A DNA stretch of 10,269 nt from an uncultured Acidobacteriota bacterium (lineage in GTDB: Bacteria; Acidobacteriota; JAAYUB01), in assembly GCA_937925645.1 (NCBI GenBank), contig CALAMB010000452.1, forward strand, positions 1 to 10,269, read 5' to 3'. This document shows positions 6,357-10,269 of the stretch, one piece after another. The position numbers were made by a program, and so were the translations under genes. Position 1 is the stretch's first letter; each line of letters begins with the position of its first letter. The notes under the pieces were generated by a model that saw nothing but the letters and a program-made list of their open reading frames with translations, had not been told where the DNA came from and did no database searches.

Positions 6357-8984
6357 TCATTCGTAACGGAGCGCGTCCACCGGCCGGGCCGCTGCCGCCC
6401 GGTACGTCCGGTACCCCATCGACACCCCCACCACCATCACCATCAGCCCGGAGGCAGCGAGGAATACGCCAGGGCCGATCGACACCCGGTAGGCGAACTG
6501 ATTCAGCCACGCCGTCATCAGCAGGTATCCGGCCAGCCAGGCCAGCAGGTTGGCCGTCAGGACAAGGCCCGCGTACTTCCGCAGGATCAAGGTGGCGATA
6601 TCCCGCGTCGGCGCACCGCACACCTTGCGGACGCCGATCTCCTTGGTCATCCGCTCCGCCGTAAACGCGGACAAGCCGAACAGCCCCAGGCCGGCCACGA
6701 AGCACGCCAGCAGGCTGAACAGGTCGAACAGCAGCCCCAACTGGTGATCGGCCCGGTATTGCCGCTGATACAACTCGCTCAAAAAAATATAGCGGAAGGG
6801 GTACTCGGGCGCGAACGCGCCGAACACCTCCCCGATCGCCGCCAACGCTTCCGGAACGCGGTCCGGCCTCACCCGGATGAACACCCGGGAGTGCCAGGGG
6901 CGATACATCCGGAACAGGAACGGCCGCACCGCCTCGCGCAGCGGCCGGGAGTGGAAATCCCGCACCACGCCGATGACGCGCAGCCGCTGGCGGTCCGGAT
7001 CGACACCGGGATGGTTGAAGTGGAGGCGGCGACCCACCGGATCGGGCCACCCCAGCGCGGCGGCCGCCTTCTCGTTGATCAGGCAACCCTCAGCGGCGTC
7101 GGCGGGGAAAGCCCGCGAGAATGCCCGGCCCCGCACGACAGTCATCCGGAAGGTCTCGAAGAAATCGTAATCCACGTCGCAGTAGCCGAATCCGATCTGG
7201 TCCCGGTCCGTCCCTCCCTCGGGCCACACGCCCAGTCCCGTGCCCACATCGGTGGGATTCTGAGAGGCGGCGGTGACGCGCACGATCCCGGCGCGTGACT
7301 CGAGCTGCGCCTTGAACGCGTCGAAATCCCGGTTCAGCCGCGGGTTGTTGAACAGGACCACCACCTGGTGCCGGTTCAGCCCCAGGTCCTTGTCCTGAAT
7401 GTACCGGAGCTGCCGGGCCACGACGAGGGTGCACAGGATCAGCCCCACCGAAACGGTGAGCTGGAAGACGATGAGGACCTTGCGGAACAGTACGCCGCCG
7501 CGGCCGCCGACGGCGCGGCTGCGCAGGGTGTCGGCGGGGCGGAAGGCCGACAGCACGAACGCCGGGTAGCTGCCGGAGACCAGTCCGGTGACCAGCGTCG
7601 CCGCCGCCAGGATGGCGAACATCCCCCACGCGTCGTCGCCGAATAGTCGCAGCGACAGGCCCGCCGCCTCGTTCACAATCGGCAGGAGAAGATAGCCGCC
7701 GAGCACCGCCAGCCCCATGGACAGCACCGCCAACACCATCGCCTCGGCGATGAACTGGGCGGCCACCAACAGGCGGGAGGCGCCCACCACCTTGCGCAGG
7801 CCCACCTCCCGCGCCCGGAGCGTGGCCCGCATGGTGCTCAGGTTCATGAAATTGACGCAGGCGACGATCAGGATCAACAGCGCGATGCCTGAGAAGATGA
7901 CCACCCGGCTCAGGTTCGCCGGCGTCCCGTCCTCGCGGAGGTGGACCTGGGGCAACGGCTGCAGCACCGGCGAGATCATCCGCTGCATCTCGCCCAGCTC
8001 CCTCCGGAACAGAGACGCCGCCTTGGCCTCCACCGCTTCGGCGGACGCCCCCGGCCGGAGCATGACGTAGGCGGGCGCCACCCACTCCTCCCACCGCGCC
8101 AGCCGGTCCTCGCCCAGCCATTCCACCCGGCCCACTAGCTCGAACTGCAGGTGGGAGTTGGGCGGCAGGTCCCGGATGACGCCGGTGACCCGAAAGTCCT
8201 CGTCGATCTCCGCGACATGCAAAGTCTGGCCGAGCGGTTCGTCGTCCCCGAAGTACCGCCGCGCGGCGGACTCGGTCAGGACCACCGAGTGCAGGTCGGG
8301 GAGCGCCGTTTCCGGGGCCCCGCGGACGAACTCGAAGCTGAATATCCGGAAAAAATCGGGATCGGTCAGGTGGATGGCGTCCTCCTGGTGGCGGACGTCG
8401 CCGCGGATCACCAGGGAGCCGGTCCAGGGCCACACCCGGGCGCTCGCCTCCACCTCGGGGATCTCCGCGGCCATCCCGGGCGGCAGCGCGTACGACACCG
8501 CGGTGTGCAGGCCGCCGTCGCGCTCGGCGTACAGCACTCGGTAGACCCGGTCCTTGTGGACGTGGAAGCCGTCGAAGCTCAGCTCGTCCCGCACCCAGAC
8601 CGTGATGAGCAGGAAGCAGAGCATGCCCACCGTCAGCCCGGCCACGTGGATCAGGGCGTACCCCTTGTAGCGGCGCATCTGCCGCACGGCGACCTTGACC
8701 ATGTTCCACACGAGCGACGGCAGGAAGCAGGGCGCCTGCCAGGGCGGACGCCCGGAGCGGCGAGTGGTGTGCACCTTGTGAAACTCGGCGCCTACCGCCT
8801 CGACGTCCCCCATCCCCGCCACCGCCTCGCGGAACGCCGCCTCTTCCGCCTGGCCCGAACGCACGCGGGCGGCCACTTCGTCCCGCAGTCCCGCCTCAAG
8901 CTCCGCGACATAGCCGTCCTCCAGCGCCGAGCTGGCTGCCAGCTCCCGCTTCCACTGCCGGATGGAGTCTTCCAGATCGAACAT
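6357..8984 (-). CDS. Duplicated MacB/FtsX-type ABC transporter permease with N-terminal helical prefix, 875 aa
   Basis: Residues 1-75 form a charged helical prefix (WKRELAASSALEDGYVAELE...) of the kind found on permeases paired with PadR regulators. Two MacB-like halves follow. The first has a helix at 110-131, a periplasmic core at about 132-358 and three helices at 361-380, 410-437 and 453-476. The second has a helix at 502-523, a periplasmic core at 540-745 and three helices at 750-772, 803-825 and 838-858. The cytoplasmic motif REVGLRKVVGA (392-402) recurs as KEIGVRKVCGA (781-791), showing the internal duplication. The end PVDALRYE is typical of the family. MacB-type permeases act as mechanotransmitters for export or stress responses, not as classical pores. 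No ATPase gene is in the window, so the partner must be elsewhere. The start lies 9 bp after the PadR stop behind a G-rich site. Confidence 0.92.
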   Translation of the reverse strand: MFDLEDSIRQWKRELAASSALEDGYVAELEAGLRDEVAARVRSGQAEEAAFREAVAGMGDVEAVGAEFHKVHTTRRSGRPPWQAPCFLPSLVWNMVKVAVRQMRRYKGYALIHVAGLTVGMLCFLLITVWVRDELSFDGFHVHKDRVYRVLYAERDGGLHTAVSYALPPGMAAEIPEVEASARVWPWTGSLVIRGDVRHQEDAIHLTDPDFFRIFSFEFVRGAPETALPDLHSVVLTESAARRYFGDDEPLGQTLHVAEIDEDFRVTGVIRDLPPNSHLQFELVGRVEWLGEDRLARWEEWVAPAYVMLRPGASAEAVEAKAASLFRRELGEMQRMISPVLQPLPQVHLREDGTPANLSRVVIFSGIALLILIVACVNFMNLSTMRATLRAREVGLRKVVGASRLLVAAQFIAEAMVLAVLSMGLAVLGGYLLLPIVNEAAGLSLRLFGDDAWGMFAILAAATLVTGLVSGSYPAFVLSAFRPADTLRSRAVGGRGGVLFRKVLIVFQLTVSVGLILCTLVVARQLRYIQDKDLGLNRHQVVVLFNNPRLNRDFDAFKAQLESRAGIVRVTAASQNPTDVGTGLGVWPEGGTDRDQIGFGYCDVDYDFFETFRMTVVRGRAFSRAFPADAAEGCLINEKAAAALGWPDPVGRRLHFNHPGVDPDRQRLRVIGVVRDFHSRPLREAVRPFLFRMYRPWHSRVFIRVRPDRVPEALAAIGEVFGAFAPEYPFRYIFLSELYQRQYRADHQLGLLFDLFSLLACFVAGLGLFGLSAFTAERMTKEIGVRKVCGAPTRDIATLILRKYAGLVLTANLLAWLAGYLLMTAWLNQFAYRVSIGPGVFLAASGLMVMVVGVSMGYRTYRAAAARPVDALRYE

Positions 8985-8993
8985 GGCGCCCCC

Positions 8994-9335
8994 CTACTCC
9001 TCCGCCGCTTCGATACGGCCCCAGAGCCGGGCCAGCGAGGCCGTGACGGCGGTCCAGTCGTCCTTTTCGGTCGCCAGCCCCAGGCGCCCGGCGTCGGTCA
9101 GCGTGTAGTACTTGCGCATCCGCCCCTCTCCGGAGAGCTTCCACTCGGAGCGGATGAGCCCGTCCTTCTCGAGCCGGTGGAGCACGGGGTAGAGCATGGC
9201 GCTGGACCAGCCAAGGTGGCCGCCCGACACCCGGCGGACCCGCTGCATGATCTCGTACCCGTAACTTTCACCCGTCAGGAGGAGCGACAGGATGATGGGT
9301 TTGGCCGAAGCGGCGATCAGGGCTTTTGATGTCAT
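8994..9335 (-). CDS. PadR-family transcriptional regulator
   Basis: The 113-residue protein is a single winged helix-turn-helix domain of the short PadR class. It has ILSLLLTGESYGYEI (16-29), the recognition region SSAMLYPVLHRLEKDGLI (44-61), a wing EWKLSGEGRMRKYYTLTDAGR (64-84) and a C-terminal dimerisation helix. PadR proteins are usually repressors that respond to a small molecule or to the substrate of a neighbouring exporter. The ATG at 9335 has GAGGAAA just upstream. Its stop is 9 bp before the permease start, so regulator and permease form an operon. Two ATATGTA sequences in its own promoter are candidate operators, pointing to autoregulation together with the permease. Confidence 0.93.
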   Translation of the reverse strand: MTSKALIAASAKPIILSLLLTGESYGYEIMQRVRRVSGGHLGWSSAMLYPVLHRLEKDGLIRSEWKLSGEGRMRKYYTLTDAGRLGLATEKDDWTAVTASLARLWGRIEAAEE

Positions 9336-9347
9336 ATTTCCTCACTT

Positions 9348-9371
9348 TACATATCTAACACCTCTACATAT
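9348..9371 (-). promoter_or_regulatory. Candidate PadR operator: two ATATGTA direct repeats
   Basis: On the minus strand ATATGTA occurs at 9371-9365 and again at 9354-9348, 17 bp apart start to start. The copies lie on either side of the start point predicted from the sigma54 element (about 9360), the first touching its -12 region and the second in the leader. Occupation would block transcription. ATGT/ACAT-type half-sites are common in PadR operators, but assignment to this PadR is inferred from position. Confidence 0.5.
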
Positions 9372-9386
9372 GCAACCGGCATACCA
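9371..9386 (-). promoter_or_regulatory. Sigma54-type (-24/-12) promoter of the PadR-permease operon
   Basis: The minus strand reads TGGTATGCCGGTTGCA. Against the sigma54 consensus TGGCACG-N4-TTGCW it differs at only two specified positions, and the invariant GG and GC are exactly 10 bp apart. The predicted start is near 9360, giving a leader of about 25 nt with a good ribosome site before the PadR ATG at 9335. Palindromes suited to an enhancer-binding activator lie 175-225 bp further upstream. Confidence 0.6.
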
Positions 9387-9435
9387 GTTCCCGAGCGGGG
9401 ACGGATTCCGCCGAACCGGCCGCTACCCCACCCGC

Positions 9436-9452
9436 AAACCTGAACCAGGTTT
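9436..9452. repeat. 7-bp inverted repeat between promoter and upstream palindromes
   Basis: AAACCTG (9436-9442) and CAGGTTT (9446-9452) are perfectly complementary with a 3-bp centre. It sits about 85 bp upstream of the predicted start point, at the edge of the most AT-rich part of the region (9450-9485). It could be a protein site or part of a bend between activator sites and the sigma54 promoter. No specific factor can be named. Confidence 0.35.
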
Positions 9453-9528
9453 TACATTGATGGTAAAGAGGTTACAACAAGGATTACCGAGGGCAGGATG
9501 AACCATCCGCCGGTGAATCACTCAACTC

Positions 9529-9592
9529 AGTCCCCTTGCCGGACATTCGCGTTGTCTGAGAAGCGGACACGGCCTGTCCGGAAACGGACAGG
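9529..9592. promoter_or_regulatory. Tandem TGTCCG/CGGACA palindromes, likely activator (UAS) sites
   Basis: Site 1 is a 20-bp perfect palindromic arm pair, CCTGTCCG (9573-9580), GAAA, CGGACAGG (9585-9592). Site 2 is TGTCTG (9553-9558), 5 bp, CGGACA (9564-9569), with one mismatch. A weaker site 3 is AGTCCC (9529-9534), 5 bp, CGGACA (9540-9545). Centres are at about 9582, 9561 and 9537, that is 21-24 bp apart, close to two helical turns, so all could be bound on one face of the DNA. This layout upstream of a sigma54 promoter is typical of NtrC-type enhancer-binding proteins. Which protein binds is unknown. Confidence 0.55.
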
Positions 9593-9620
9593 ATGCGCTC
9601 GGACTCGGATTCCTGTCATC

Positions 9621-9696
9621 GAATTCCGAAGTCCGATGTTCGATTTCCAATGTCCGCATTACGGGAACGAGCCTCAAGTCTCGAGCCTCGATGACG
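9621..9696. repeat. Heptanucleotide tandem repeats, second locus
   Basis: Five consecutive 7-nt units occupy 9621-9655: GAATTCC, GAAGTCC, GATGTTC, GATTTCC and AATGTCC. The last two are identical to units at 4442-4448 and 4463-4469. After a 13-bp break, a second heptad block at 9669-9696 has GAGCCTC at 9669 and 9683, with AAGTCTC between them and GATGACG last. It then passes into the ATTACG array. Confidence 0.8.
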
Positions 9697-9742
9697 ATTA
9701 CGATTACGAATTACGATTACGAGCACGATTACGAATTACGAA
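9691..9742. repeat. ATTACG(A) tandem array
   Basis: Units of ATTACG or ATTACGA follow one another from 9697 to 9742, with one interruption (AGCACG after position 9720). The alternation of 6- and 7-nt spacing is imperfect. A lone copy of ATTACG occurs at 4262-4267 in the other repeat-bearing gap. Confidence 0.75.
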
Positions 9743-9755
9743 CAGAGATCAGGCT

Positions 9756-9787
9756 ATTCACCCATTCACCGATTCACCCATTCACCG
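9756..9787. repeat. Four perfect 8-nt repeats (ATTCACCC/ATTCACCG)
   Basis: ATTCACCC at 9756-9763 and ATTCACCG at 9764-9771 are repeated exactly as a 16-bp pair at 9772-9787. On the minus strand the unit reads CGGTGAAT. Its first copy holds the last sense codon CGG and the TGA stop (9784-9782) of the right-edge gene. An isolated inverted copy, CGGTGAAT on the + strand, lies at 9511-9518. Confidence 0.85.
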
Positions 9788-10269
9788 TTTCTCCCCGATC
9801 CAATCGCGCTCCGGCAGCAGGCCGTGAAATTCGTCGGCGCTCAGCTCGTGGCGGTGGTCGGCGGGCGGGAGGTGCTCCTGCCAGCCGCCCACCTGCCAGA
9901 AGCCCTGGTAGAACCGATTGTACAGTTCGTTGAACGCCGCCGCCGACCCCGGGCCCGCCGCCAGTTCCGCCGCGACCGCCGTCACGTGATCGAGCGTCAC
10001 CCGGGGATCCGGCGCCTCGCCGTCCATCTCGGGCAGGGACAGCCCCACCGCCGCTTCCAGGCACCGCGCGACGGCGGCGCGCTCGCGCCGCGCCGTCGCG
10101 GCGATGCCGGTGAAACCGCGGGCCACGGCGGCCACCACCGGCGGCTCCTCATAGCCGCCGGTCCCGTCGGCGGGGAAGAACCGGCGCAGGTGCCAGAGCG
10201 GCATCACCGCCTCCAGGTAGCGGTTGCGCGACGGGAGCAGCGACTGGCCGAAGTCGATCCGGACGTAGC
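9782..10269 (-). CDS. Unidentified protein, N-terminus beyond the window
   Basis: The frame is open from the right edge (first full codon 10267-10265) to a TGA at 9784-9782, giving 161 visible residues. A GTG-ATG pair at 10207-10202 is the first possible start inside the window, but the frame and coding character continue upstream (YVRIDFGQSLLPSRNRYLEA), so I treat the gene as truncated by the window. The visible part looks soluble and mostly helical: a Trp/Arg-rich start, an Ala-rich helical middle, and an aromatic segment AFNELYNRFYQGFWQ near residue 115. The IDFGQ segment faintly recalls metal-binding motifs of HipA- or PI-kinase-like folds, but nothing else supports that and I give no function. 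The C-terminal codon and stop lie inside an 8-nt tandem repeat. Confidence 0.7.
   Translation of the reverse strand, partial: YVRIDFGQSLLPSRNRYLEAVMPLWHLRRFFPADGTGGYEEPPVVAAVARGFTGIAATARRERAAVARCLEAAVGLSLPEMDGEAPDPRVTLDHVTAVAAELAAGPGSAAAFNELYNRFYQGFWQVGGWQEHLPPADHRHELSADEFHGLLPERDWIGEKR

Larger units (their letters stand above)
9336..9781. other. 446-bp intergenic control and repeat region
   Basis: No gene is supported here. From left to right it holds the PadR leader, candidate PadR sites, a sigma54-type promoter, a short inverted repeat, a group of TGTCCG/CGGACA palindromes, and three different short tandem repeat arrays that reach the stop codon of the right-edge gene. An open frame on the + strand at 9498-9827 consists largely of translated repeats and is rejected as a gene. 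Confidence 0.7.

Noticed and set aside
8151..9329. 392-codon + strand open frame opposite PadR and the permease.
   Set aside because: Shadow of two securely identified minus-strand genes, with no recognisable domain.
9573..9592. GAAA-loop hairpin as a transcription terminator of the right-edge gene.
   Set aside because: No T-run on either strand, and it sits in a series of spaced palindromes of the same sequence, which fits a protein-binding site better.
9621..9787. Repeat arrays as a CRISPR locus.
   Set aside because: The units are 6-8 nt with no spacers, there is no 25-40 nt repeat, and there are no cas genes.
9498..9827. 109-codon + strand open frame over the repeat arrays.
   Set aside because: Its sequence is mainly translated tandem repeats (DYDYEL..., HPFTDSPIHRF), it lacks a good ribosome site and it overlaps the end of the right-edge gene.

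Overview
The window is GC-rich, densely coded bacterial chromosome. It has no RNA genes, no complete mobile element and no CRISPR array. No gene fixes the taxon. A PadR regulator 9 bp ahead of a long duplicated FtsX/MacB-type permease with an N-terminal helical prefix and no ATPase is typical of Acidobacteriota and neighbouring phyla (for example Aminicenantes-like lineages), so an Acidobacteriota-like organism is my best guess. This is an inference.

Layout, left half (+ strand). A truncated gene ends at 194 and overlaps a lipoprotein gene (187-777). A SnoaL/NTF2-like gene (859-1326) then overlaps by ATGA a gene that joins two membrane helices to a YCII domain (1323-1820). Next come a small secreted protein (1875-2273) and a four-helix membrane protein (2449-2826). 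Behind its own sigma70-like promoter lies a LOG-family phosphoribohydrolase (2950-3552), which ends in a GC hairpin. It is followed by a TRIC/UPF0126 channel (3625-4251) whose -10-like box lies almost on its start codon. A short intergenic region filled with heptanucleotide repeats leads into a TIR-domain gene (4481-5251). That gene appears to be fused to a GspE_N/MshEN-like domain and is broken by one in-frame TGA.

Right half (- strand). Reading right to left: a gene cut by the window edge (9782-10269), a 446-bp regulatory and repeat-filled intergenic region, PadR (8994-9335), the 875-residue permease (6357-8984), and a WD40 beta-propeller gene with its own strong promoter (5256-6248). The propeller gene converges on the TIR gene with 4 bp between the stop codons.

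The most interesting parts are three. (1) The PadR-permease control region combines a near-consensus sigma54 promoter (GG-N10-GC), two ATATGTA repeats around the predicted start point (candidate PadR sites), and two or three TGTCCG/CGGACA palindromes about two helical turns apart, 175-225 bp upstream, as expected for an NtrC-type activator. (2) The gene at 4481-5251 is a TIR-MshEN-like fusion with a premature stop. (3) Two separate intergenic regions share a family of 7-nt tandem repeats resembling the heptanucleotide STRR elements of cyanobacteria, plus an 8-nt array that supplies the stop codon of the right-edge gene.
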